From assembly GCA_002716285.1 (NCBI GenBank), contig PBAM01000031.1, forward strand, positions 18,644 through 55,801: a stretch of DNA of 37,158 nucleotides. Direction: 5' to 3'. The position numbers and the translations under genes were made by a program. Position 1 is the first letter of the stretch; every line of letters begins with the position of its first letter. The stretch is from Acidimicrobiaceae bacterium (lineage in GTDB: Bacteria > Actinomycetota > Acidimicrobiia > Acidimicrobiales > MedAcidi-G1). The notes under the pieces were generated by a model, which had not been told where the DNA came from, did no database searches, and saw only the letters and a list, made by a program, of their open reading frames with translations. Below, one piece after another: positions 8,451 through 16,349 of this stretch.

Positions 8451-8918
8451 ATGCTTGAAGTAGGAAGCGAAGCGCCGAAATTTTCAGCGCTTGATCAAGA
8501 TGGCAACACATTATCTTTGGCTGATTTTTCAGGAAGCTGGGTTTTGCTTTGGTGGTATCCAAAAGCATCTACACCTGGTTGAACGATTCAAGGCCAGGGG
8601 CTCCGTGACAGGGCCTCAGAATTTTCAGATCTAGGAGCGGTAATAGTTGGTGCCAGTTTCGACTCAGTGGAAGAGCAAAAGAAATTTGCCGATGAACATG
8701 ATTTTCTCTTTCCGTTAATTTCTGACCCTGAAAGAAAAATAGGGGAGCTTTATGGTGCGGCTCGTCCTGCAGACGACCCTGCCGTAGCTTTTCCTTTGAG
8801 GATCAGTTTTTTGATTTCTCCTGAGGGGTTAATTGCCGCTATTTGGAATCAGGACTCAATTACAGATTTTCAGACTCATGGTGATGAAGTTTTGTCAGCA
8901 ATTCGTTCGCAAAGCTGA
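8451..8918 (+). CDS. peroxiredoxin (AhpC/TSA, BCP-like) with in-frame TGA = predicted selenocysteine at residue 44
   Basis: Conceptual readthrough gives MLEVGSEAPKFSALDQDGNTLSLADFSGSWVLLWWYPKASTPGUTIQGQGLRDRASEFSDLGAVIVGASFDSVEEQKKFADEHDFLFPLISDPERKIGELYGAARPADDPAVAFPLRISFLISPEGLIAAIWNQDSITDFQTHGDEVLSAIRSQS*. TGA 8580-8582 replaces the peroxidatic Cys of the canonical YPKxxTPGCT motif. The frame is continuous on both sides. The ORF track shows only the 8667-8918 fragment. Confidence 0.85.
8597..8617 (+). promoter_or_regulatory. candidate bacterial SECIS hairpin
   Basis: GGGGCTC (8597-8603) / loop CGTGACA (8604-8610) / GGGCCTC (8611-8617): 7 bp incl. 2 GU, G in second loop position, apical loop starts 21 nt after the TGA; paired by hand. 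Confidence 0.55.
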
Positions 8919-8933
8919 GAGCGTTGGTCTGAT

Positions 8934-10145
8934 TTGATTCTTCCACTAGAGGGCCTTTCTGTGGTTGAAGGCTCGGCTTTCGTTGCCGCTCCTTCAGGAG
9001 GAATGACATTAGCCCAGATGGGTGCCGAAGTGATCAGGTTTGATCAACTCGGCGGAGGAATCGATTATAAGCGTTGGCCCCTTACCGAAGATGGGGTAAG
9101 TCTTTATTGGAATGGTTTGAACCGTGGAAAGAAATCAGTTGCAGCAGATTTACGAGCACCTGAGATACAGATTTTATTATCGGAACTTATAGCCACTTCA
9201 GGGAATTTTTTAACCAATTTTCCTGCAAAAGGTTGGCTCAGTTACGAAAAACTTTCAGAAAAAAGACCAGATTTAGTGATGGTAGCGATCACGGGAAGCC
9301 ACGATGGAACAACAGCAGTGGACTACACGATTAACTGTGCAGTTGGGATTCCGTCAATAACTGGCCACGCGGACGATCCCCGTCCTGTCAATCATTCACT
9401 GCCTGCTTGGGACCTCATCTGTGGCCAAACCGCAGCATTAGGGATGCTTGCGGCTGACCGATATAGAACACAAACTGGGGAAGGCCAGTTAGTAGGCCTT
9501 GCTTTGTCAGATGTTGCGCTAGCAGCTGTTGCGTGGAGGGGAGACCTTTCCGAAGTTGAGCTAGGTGGAGAGGAAAGAAAGAAACTTGGCAATGACCTCT
9601 ATGGAGCCTTCGGAAGAGATTTTCTGAGCCTTGATGGCCGTCATGTGATGGTTGTGGCTATCACTCAAAGGCAATGGTACGGCCTTTTAGAGGCGACACA
9701 GACGCAGGAAGAGGTAGCTTCACTATCTCAAAGACTTGACCTTGATTTCACAGATGAGGGGGCACGTTTTCAAGCAAGAGAAGAACTTGCGGATTTGTTT
9801 AATCCGTGGTTTCAAGGTTTAACCTTAAAGGAAATTTCTGAACGGCTTGATAAATATGGAGTGTGCTGGGGCCCGTACAGGACATTCAGACAGATGCTTG
9901 ACGAGGATCCTAGGTGTTCAACGGAGAATCCGATGTTTTCCAAAGTTGATCAACCTGGAGTGGGAACACACTTGGTCCCTGGGTCACCTTTATCTTTCGG
10001 AGGTCCACTGGTAGACGATCGGAATGCCCTCAAAGCGCCGTTGTTAGGAGAACACACTGAACAAGTCTTAGCTGACAATTTGAAACTGAGTCCAGTTGAA
10101 ATAGGAAATTTGGTTGATCACGGTCTTATCTTCACAGTTTCGTGA
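8934..10145 (+). CDS. CaiB/BaiF family CoA-transferase (TTG start)
   Basis: LSVVEGSAFVAAPSGGMTLAQMGAEVIRFD, NRGKKSVAADLR, GEGQLVGLALSDVALA, ACTUAL C-term PLLGEHTEQVL. Confidence 0.9.
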   Translation: MILPLEGLSVVEGSAFVAAPSGGMTLAQMGAEVIRFDQLGGGIDYKRWPLTEDGVSLYWNGLNRGKKSVAADLRAPEIQILLSELIATSGNFLTNFPAKGWLSYEKLSEKRPDLVMVAITGSHDGTTAVDYTINCAVGIPSITGHADDPRPVNHSLPAWDLICGQTAALGMLAADRYRTQTGEGQLVGLALSDVALAAVAWRGDLSEVELGGEERKKLGNDLYGAFGRDFLSLDGRHVMVVAITQRQWYGLLEATQTQEEVASLSQRLDLDFTDEGARFQAREELADLFNPWFQGLTLKEISERLDKYGVCWGPYRTFRQMLDEDPRCSTENPMFSKVDQPGVGTHLVPGSPLSFGGPLVDDRNALKAPLLGEHTEQVLADNLKLSPVEIGNLVDHGLIFTVS

Positions 10146-10153
10146 CTGGTTCT

Positions 10154-11164
10154 TCAAGCTCCAAAAACTACGAGCCGCCAATCAAGAACATTTGACACTT
10201 CAGCACCTTTGAGAGAAGAGACCTCTGTTTTTATTGCACTAATTTTTCCATTAGACAATGTTTTCTGCTCTAAGAGGGTGTGCTCAAAAGACAAAACATC
10301 CCCTTCATGGACAGGTCCTAAGTGATCGCAAGACTGCCAACCTAAAATAGTTGCGTTTCCGGGCATCATTCGGTTCAGAGATGCTTGGGCGAGACCTATA
10401 GTGTGGCCACCATATACGAGTCTTTCGCCAGTAGGTGAAGTACTTGCGTCACGGTGGATAGGGGCTTGGTTTTGGGTTAGACGAACTAGTTCCATGGCAT
10501 TACTTACTGTGTCACGAAGGTCATCTATTTTCTTTTCTCCAACGATCCAATTTTCCTGGTTTTCTCTATTCAGAGATGAGACGTCCCAAGACCCAGGAAC
10601 TAAAGACTTCCAGTCATCTAAAACGATTTCCGTTTCTACGGAACCGAGGTCGTCGCAGTGCCCAGGAAGGTTTTCAGGATCGCGTGCTTTGAGCATCGCA
10701 CACCGTTCATAATCAACCACGATTGAATTGTCATCCACACAAGTAGTTTTTATGCCAAGTAGCGCAAGTCCTCTCGGTGACCTGTCTTTCCTCAGGGTCA
10801 AATCTTTTAAACCTTTGATTACCACTTCGGTATGAAGAGTCTCTTCTTCAAAGACTGGCCTCTTGAAAGAAACTCCGCGATAGAAAAGATTGGCTATTAC
10901 CCGTCTTGTGGCAACAGTGCTTTGTCCGATTGAAAAATGCATTATCAACCCAGGGTTCACAACACGTTTCGACACCCCAGTTACCTTTTCGGCCAATGGA
11001 AGACTTAGAGAAATTGCCAAAGGATCCCCGCAAATTGACTGGTACATAGCGATTTCCCCCGAGGTGATAGTCAGATCGGGGGAAGGTGGGAGAATTTGCC
11101 CCACTGTTAAATCATCGAAATACGTTCCAGAAGCTTTTCCATTGCTAGTTATTTCGTGATCCAT
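10154..11164 (-). CDS. MaoC-like double hot-dog dehydratase/hydratase
   Basis: YFDDLTVGQILPPSPDLTIT, VNPGLIMHFSIGQSTVATRRVIANLFYRGVSFKRPVFEEETL, RLVYGGHTIGLAQASLNRM; two hot-dog-like halves. Confidence 0.8.
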   Translation of the reverse strand: MDHEITSNGKASGTYFDDLTVGQILPPSPDLTITSGEIAMYQSICGDPLAISLSLPLAEKVTGVSKRVVNPGLIMHFSIGQSTVATRRVIANLFYRGVSFKRPVFEEETLHTEVVIKGLKDLTLRKDRSPRGLALLGIKTTCVDDNSIVVDYERCAMLKARDPENLPGHCDDLGSVETEIVLDDWKSLVPGSWDVSSLNRENQENWIVGEKKIDDLRDTVSNAMELVRLTQNQAPIHRDASTSPTGERLVYGGHTIGLAQASLNRMMPGNATILGWQSCDHLGPVHEGDVLSFEHTLLEQKTLSNGKISAIKTEVSSLKGAEVSNVLDWRLVVFGA

Positions 11165-11230
11165 CTAATGACTATGGCATGAGTTTCACTTATTTCATCT
11201 TGATTGCAGACGGTTATCACAAAAGGTCAT

Positions 11231-11335
11231 CTCCGAACAGAAAGAGAATCTGTTTTACAGATAGGTAATTCTCTAATTATTATCGCAAACCTCTGTTCAA
11301 AACGGTTTGTATTACCTAAAGTCGCGCGCTCGGAG
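11231..11335 (+). promoter_or_regulatory. candidate structured 5' leader of whiB (nested multi-helix element)
   Basis: P1 CTCCGA 11231-11236/TCGGAG 11330-11335; P2 ATCTGT-TTT-ACAGAT 11248-11262; P3 AGGTAAT 11263-11269/ATTACCT 11311-11317; P3a CAAACC 11286-11291/GGTTTG 11304-11309; all compatible with each other. Confidence 0.4.
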
Positions 11336-11374
11336 TAAAACTTCGAAAAGTAGAACGGAGGAGGGCCGGTCTGC

Positions 11375-11728
11375 ATGACTGATATAGCGACGAACGTTTT
11401 TATTGATTCAAGAATTCTTATCTGGATGAAAAATGCTTTGTGTCAAGGTGAGAGCAGTTTGTTTTTTGCACCATTCGCCGAAAGACCTGAAGCAAGAGTT
11501 AGGCGTGAAGCGAAAGCTAAAGATATTTGTGCTGATTGTGCAGTGCAAGATGATTGCAAAGAATATGCTCGCGACAACAGAGAGTTAGGTTTTTGGGGCG
11601 GAGAATCAGAAGCAGAGAGAGCTACTGCAGGATTTGCACCGACTACACCGATAATAGGACGCAGGCAGGTAGCTGCTGACAGAGCTGCCGCCGCTTTAGC
11701 CGCCGCTGCCGCAGCAGCAGGACGTTAA
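11375..11728 (+). CDS. WhiB-family Fe-S transcriptional regulator with Ala-rich C-terminal tail
   Basis: ALCQG ... KDICADCAVQDDCKEYARDNRELGFWGGESEAER: C-xn-C-x2-C-x5-C plus GFWGG turn; SD-like GGAGGAGGG upstream. Confidence 0.92.
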   Translation: MTDIATNVFIDSRILIWMKNALCQGESSLFFAPFAERPEARVRREAKAKDICADCAVQDDCKEYARDNRELGFWGGESEAERATAGFAPTTPIIGRRQVAADRAAAALAAAAAAAGR

Positions 11729-11743
11729 ATAAACACAATAAAA

Positions 11744-14062
11744 TCAGTTCTTATTAAAACGCGCTGAAAGAAATATCGGAAAGATCCCAACAGCAACACA
11801 AATTCCTGTAGTCAACCATGCGCCACCAGACAGATGAACTATCTCAAAGTAGTCACGGCCAAACTCACTTAAAAGAACAGATACATAAGACAAGCCCATA
11901 AACACTACTAACAATAATTTCCAAGGTTTTACAGGCCTACTTACAACTACAAGAATTCCAAGACCAAGGCATAGAAGAGTCGCCGTTGCAGCAGTTCTAG
12001 CTTCAATCAACAAAACATCCGAACGCCTAACAATTTCATAACAGACAAAAGTTGCGATTGCAGCGGAGATGCCAGCAGGGATTGAATAACGAAGAACCCT
12101 TTTTAGAAAACCTGGCTTCACCAGTGAACTATCAGGAGCTAAAGCTAAGAAAAAACCAGGAAGGCCTATGGAAAAAGTTCCTATAAGCGTTAATTGCTTA
12201 GGTCGAAAAGGAAAAGGAACACCGAGTATTCCTACGAGTGCCGTCAACAGAACAGCGTAAGTTGCTTTTGTTATGAAAAGATTAGAAACCCTCTCTATGT
12301 TATTGATCACCCTCCGTCCTTCTTTAAGAACGCGTGGCAATATTTTGAATTGATTGTCAAGCAACACCAACTGGGCCACGGCCCTACTAGCCGAACTGCC
12401 TGACCCCATAGCTATACCCATATCAGAATCTTTCAAAGCGAGAACGTCGTTGACGCCATCACCTGTCATAGCAACGGTGTGACCATTGTTTTGAAGAGAA
12501 GAAACCATTGCCCTTTTTTGGTGAGGTGTCACACGTCCAAAAATCGACGTATTTTCAATTATTTCATCCATGTTTTGATTTTCTGATAATTCTCTAGCGT
12601 CTAAAATCTCTGCATCCGTTGAGATACCAGCTTTTTTAGCTACAGCAGCAACTGTTGCAGGATGATCACCCGAAATCACTTTTAATTGAATGCCTTGATC
12701 TTGAAGATAGCTAAGAATTTCTTTTGCATCCTCTCGCAAAGTATCCTCCAGAAAGATCAGACACACTGGACTTCGATTTGATGGCAATTCATCTGTCTTG
12801 TCAACAGGATCATCTGACCTAGTAAGAACTAAAATGCGCTTCCCCTCATTCGCTAGAATTTCCACACGATTACGGTTTTCTTGATCGTTTTCCCCGAGGA
12901 GAATTTCAGGCGCCCCCAAATAAAACAGTCCATTATCACCGAAGTCGCACATAGCCCATTTACGCATTGAGGAAAAGGCGATTGAGTCGATCAAGTGCCA
13001 GTCAGGATCTCGGAATTGTTCACCGAGAGCAGCGAGCGTCGCGTTTGGTGAAGGATCAGCAGCCACCATCGCTCCGAGCACACCAGAAGGATCGGTTCCA
13101 TCGAGCGTCTCAAACCCCGTATAGGAAATTTTTCCTGTTGTAATAGTCCCAGTTTTGTCCAGACATAAGACATCGACACGAGCCAACATCTCAACTGATG
13201 CCAGCTCTTTGCATAAAGCTCGATGTCGAGCCAAAGCGACCACACCAGTGATAAAGGAAAGACTTGTAAGTAGAACAAGTCCGTCAGGAACCATTGCAAC
13301 TGCTGAAGCTACGGTCCCACGTAAAGCTTCCTCCCAAAGATCTTCAGTAGCTAAAAGCCTTAGAAGTAAAAGACCTACAGAAGGAGGAATAATTACAATC
13401 AACCAACGCAGTATCGTGTCTACCCCAGAACGCAAGTCACTATCGACAAGTCTGAATCGTCGAGCTTCTTCAGCCAAAGCAACTGCATACGAGTCAACAC
13501 CTATACGTGTAGCCCTGTAATGACCAAAACCAGCTGATACAAAACTCCCAGACAAAACCTCATCTTGAATGTTTTTTTCGACAGGTTCAGATTCGCCAGT
13601 TAATAGAGATTCATCGACTTCTAAACCAGCAGAATGTGTTAACTCACCGTCCACAACTATTTGATCACCTGGTTGAATCTCAATCAGGTCATCAAGTACG
13701 ACTTCAGAAATATTAATTTCTTTAGTAGTTCCTTCACGAATCACGCGCGCTTTAGGAGCTGATAGAACAGCTAACTCCGTCAAAGTTTTTCGAGCTTTTA
13801 ATTCTTGAAAAATCCCTATAACACTGTTAGAAAAAATAACCCCTGCAAATAAAGCATCTCCTGGAAAACCTGCAACCAATATAAGAACGAGCAGGGTTCC
13901 CATAATCCCATTGACCGGAGTTAAAACATTTGCTCTCAAAATTTGCTTAGTGGTACGAACAGGGGCATCAGGAACGTTATTGACCTGACCTTTTTCTATC
14001 CGTTCAGCAACTTCGGCGTCCGTTAGACCTATTGCGGGCTCGAGAAAGTTATCAGCACTCAT
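11744..14062 (-). CDS. ctpE: cation-translocating P-type ATPase, CtpE-like (Ca2+ uptake type)
   Basis: GLTDAEVAERIEKGQVNNVPDAPVRTTKQILRANVLTPVN, DESLLTGESEPVEK, LCLDKTGTITTGKI, VAMTGDGVNDVLALKDSDMGIAMGSGS; recalled similarity to mycobacterial CtpE. Confidence 0.8.
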   Translation of the reverse strand: MSADNFLEPAIGLTDAEVAERIEKGQVNNVPDAPVRTTKQILRANVLTPVNGIMGTLLVLILVAGFPGDALFAGVIFSNSVIGIFQELKARKTLTELAVLSAPKARVIREGTTKEINISEVVLDDLIEIQPGDQIVVDGELTHSAGLEVDESLLTGESEPVEKNIQDEVLSGSFVSAGFGHYRATRIGVDSYAVALAEEARRFRLVDSDLRSGVDTILRWLIVIIPPSVGLLLLRLLATEDLWEEALRGTVASAVAMVPDGLVLLTSLSFITGVVALARHRALCKELASVEMLARVDVLCLDKTGTITTGKISYTGFETLDGTDPSGVLGAMVAADPSPNATLAALGEQFRDPDWHLIDSIAFSSMRKWAMCDFGDNGLFYLGAPEILLGENDQENRNRVEILANEGKRILVLTRSDDPVDKTDELPSNRSPVCLIFLEDTLREDAKEILSYLQDQGIQLKVISGDHPATVAAVAKKAGISTDAEILDARELSENQNMDEIIENTSIFGRVTPHQKRAMVSSLQNNGHTVAMTGDGVNDVLALKDSDMGIAMGSGSSASRAVAQLVLLDNQFKILPRVLKEGRRVINNIERVSNLFITKATYAVLLTALVGILGVPFPFRPKQLTLIGTFSIGLPGFFLALAPDSSLVKPGFLKRVLRYSIPAGISAAIATFVCYEIVRRSDVLLIEARTAATATLLCLGLGILVVVSRPVKPWKLLLVVFMGLSYVSVLLSEFGRDYFEIVHLSGGAWLTTGICVAVGIFPIFLSARFNKN

Positions 14063-14084
14063 AAGTAAATATTAGGTTAGAGAG

Positions 14085-14825
14085 CTAGCTGTTTGATTGT
14101 TCAAAGTGGTAACCATCTCTAGTCATCGTCAACCTGTGGCGGTTTCCGACTATATCAGGATCAGTTTTTTCATAACCTGCATCTCCAAACCACATTGCTA
14201 CTGGTCCTTTCGCTGATTGAGCTATATGTGTTTCATAGAACATTGGATCCTTGGCGTTGAGCTCATTTAAAGCATCTTCAACATTTGTAAAAGGAATAAG
14301 AAGATTTAAAGTCACCCAAGTAGGTGGCGCTAGTTCTATCTCACCGGCATCACGCAAGTTGATGGCTTTATGAGGATGGAACCAATTGTGTTCAATGATT
14401 TCAGAATCATCAATAATGACTTCATCGCCATCCATTAGCTTCGTTGCAAAAAAGTATGTAGAAAATCTTTTAGGAGTTATAGCTGGTGGAACCCAATGCG
14501 AAAACCAAAACAAGTTTTCTTGAGAAACAGAAATGGCTGCCTCTTCGAAAGTCTCTCTTACAGCAGCATTCGTGGCTGTTGCTAATTCATTAAGGGATCC
14601 ATCGGAGTCAATAACCTTGTCTGTTTCATCAATTTTGCCACCAGGAAAAACCCACATACCTCCAAAAGCAACTTTGGAATTCTTTCGAAGCATTAAAAGT
14701 TCAATACCGGATTCGGAATCTCTCATTATTACAACAGTTGCAGCAGGTATCAGTTCACTCGTTCCTCGCTCCTCATGATCTGATTCCCATTTCTTGTAAC
14801 GACTTTCATCACGATGATTTACCAA
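14085..14825 (-). CDS. NUDIX hydrolase, NUDT19/acyl-CoA diphosphatase-like
   Basis: GGMWVFPGGKIDETDK ... RETFEEAAI NUDIX box; FSHWVPPAITPKRFSTYFFATKL motif of NUDT19-like proteins. Confidence 0.8.
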   Translation of the reverse strand: MVNHRDESRYKKWESDHEERGTSELIPAATVVIMRDSESGIELLMLRKNSKVAFGGMWVFPGGKIDETDKVIDSDGSLNELATATNAAVRETFEEAAISVSQENLFWFSHWVPPAITPKRFSTYFFATKLMDGDEVIIDDSEIIEHNWFHPHKAINLRDAGEIELAPPTWVTLNLLIPFTNVEDALNELNAKDPMFYETHIAQSAKGPVAMWFGDAGYEKTDPDIVGNRHRLTMTRDGYHFEQSNS

Positions 14826-14831
14826 TGAAAG

Positions 14832-15302
14832 TCATTCCTTTTTCTCTGAATCGTCTCCAGTGGGATCACCGAAGGGAGATCTATCGAACCAAAGAGTTTC
14901 TTCGATCAGTTTTCTACTTTTCCAACCTGAGTCTGAGCGGATCAGTTCATGTCTATATTTTCCACCTACAAACCAGATTTCTCCTCCTTTTAGACGCATT
15001 GGGTTATTGAAAAGTGCAAGAACATCTGCTTCGTTTTCTTTCTTCGCTAAAACTTCGATATTGGTGACGAGATGTTGGGACATTTCAAACATGTCTAAAG
15101 CTTTTGATAAAAAGGAAACGGTTTCTTCTAAATCGCCAACTGAGCCACCCGAAGATGAGTAGTCGATGTGTGCATCTTTTGTAAACAAGGTTCTATAAAG
15201 ATCCCAATCCCGAGTATCCACAGCACGCGCATAGCGCGAAAAAAAATCTGCTATTTCAATCCTGTCAACAACATGTTTAATGTCCATAAGATCGCTTTCC
15301 AA
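14832..15302 (-). CDS. nuclear transport factor 2 / SnoaL-like domain protein
   Basis: EIADFFSRYARAVDTRDWDLYRTLFTKDAHIDYSSSGG; C-terminal KYRHELIRSDSGWKSRKLIEET. TTG start at 15302 or ATG at 15287. Confidence 0.75.
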   Translation of the reverse strand: MESDLMDIKHVVDRIEIADFFSRYARAVDTRDWDLYRTLFTKDAHIDYSSSGGSVGDLEETVSFLSKALDMFEMSQHLVTNIEVLAKKENEADVLALFNNPMRLKGGEIWFVGGKYRHELIRSDSGWKSRKLIEETLWFDRSPFGDPTGDDSEKKE

Positions 15303-15360
15303 TCAAGGAATCAAAACTCCTTGACAGACTTAAAACCTTTCTCTGTTATAGCAGTAAAAC

Positions 15361-16269
15361 TTATTTGACATGATGTTCTGCAAAACTCGCCATTCCATCC
15401 ATCCAAGAAATTTCACATGGTCCAGTTATTGATTTTCTGAAACTTGGATCTGCTGCGCCTCCTGATTGACTACCAGGCACATTTTCATATAGAAGTTGTG
15501 GCGTTTTACCTAAGAGAGAACCGAGAAAAGCACACCAGTCTTCAGCAGTTACAACTTCATCTCCGCACCAGTTCACGATGGTAGAGGGGACTGAAGCGGC
15601 GTCAAGAAGAGGGGAAACCTGACTAGAGAGATCAATCTCATGGATGGGACTATAAGGAGAAGGGGCTGAGTCTCTGAGTATTATCGGTTTATCAGCTGCT
15701 ATTGCTGCACAGTGATATTTTGGTAGACCCCCGTTATCTCCATAGCTTGCATTAATCCTAGCGATAGTAGTGGGGAGGTTAAGAACTCTAGACATGGTCC
15801 TAGCAACAGCTTCTTGGCTTATTTTAGAGATTCCGTAGGTGGGAGAATGGGTAACAGTTGAATCACCCAAGGGATCGTTTTCATGGTGCAGATGCCAAGG
15901 GTCTTCATTAGGTTTGTAAACAGAGTTAGTTGAAGCTATCAATACGGACTTGGCACTGCGACAATGTTGCATCAAAATTCCCGTTGCTTCAGCATTATTC
16001 GAAATTGCCAAATCATAATCAGCTGCTGGGCCTTGAAAAACTGCAAAATGGACTACATGGTCGAAATCGGTTGGGAGAGTTCCGTAGTCTTTTGAATTTA
16101 AATCGAGAGTAAAAGTGTGGATGCCTAGTTCTTCTACACGTTCTTTGTTCTGTTCGTTAGTGAACCTAGCAACCCCCCAAACCTCATTTTTTTCTGCTAA
16201 GAAACGAGCTACCGGAAAGCCTATTTGGCCAGTTACACCTGTAACGAGGATTTTTTTATCTGATAGCAT
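15361..16269 (-). CDS. NAD-dependent epimerase/dehydratase family protein
   Basis: MLSDKKILVTGVTGQIGFPVARFLAEKNEVWGVAR (Rossmann GxxGxxG), YGISKISQEAVAR. Start placed at ATG 16269; the longer ORF to 16497 runs into the divergent gene. Confidence 0.85.
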   Translation of the reverse strand: MLSDKKILVTGVTGQIGFPVARFLAEKNEVWGVARFTNEQNKERVEELGIHTFTLDLNSKDYGTLPTDFDHVVHFAVFQGPAADYDLAISNNAEATGILMQHCRSAKSVLIASTNSVYKPNEDPWHLHHENDPLGDSTVTHSPTYGISKISQEAVARTMSRVLNLPTTIARINASYGDNGGLPKYHCAAIAADKPIILRDSAPSPYSPIHEIDLSSQVSPLLDAASVPSTIVNWCGDEVVTAEDWCAFLGSLLGKTPQLLYENVPGSQSGGAADPSFRKSITGPCEISWMDGMASFAEHHVK

Positions 16270-16349
16270 TCTCCGACGATAGGCCGATTGGGTGACCTCC
16301 GATAGTGTCGCCGCATAACTTTTAGTAAAAAATGTATTAAGGAGGAAAA

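Noticed and set aside
8667-8918. Separate 83-aa ORF starting GTG 8667
   Set aside because: It is the C-terminal part of the peroxiredoxin 8451-8918 in the same frame after the in-frame TGA; not an independent gene.
8451-8918. Peroxiredoxin pseudogene by nonsense mutation
   Set aside because: Single TGA exactly at the catalytic Cys codon, both sides intact and in frame, and a SECIS-like hairpin at suitable spacing; Sec is the better explanation, but a sequencing error cannot be excluded without reads.
13155-13520. 121-aa ORF opposite the P-type ATPase
   Set aside because: Antisense shadow of a well-supported ATPase gene.
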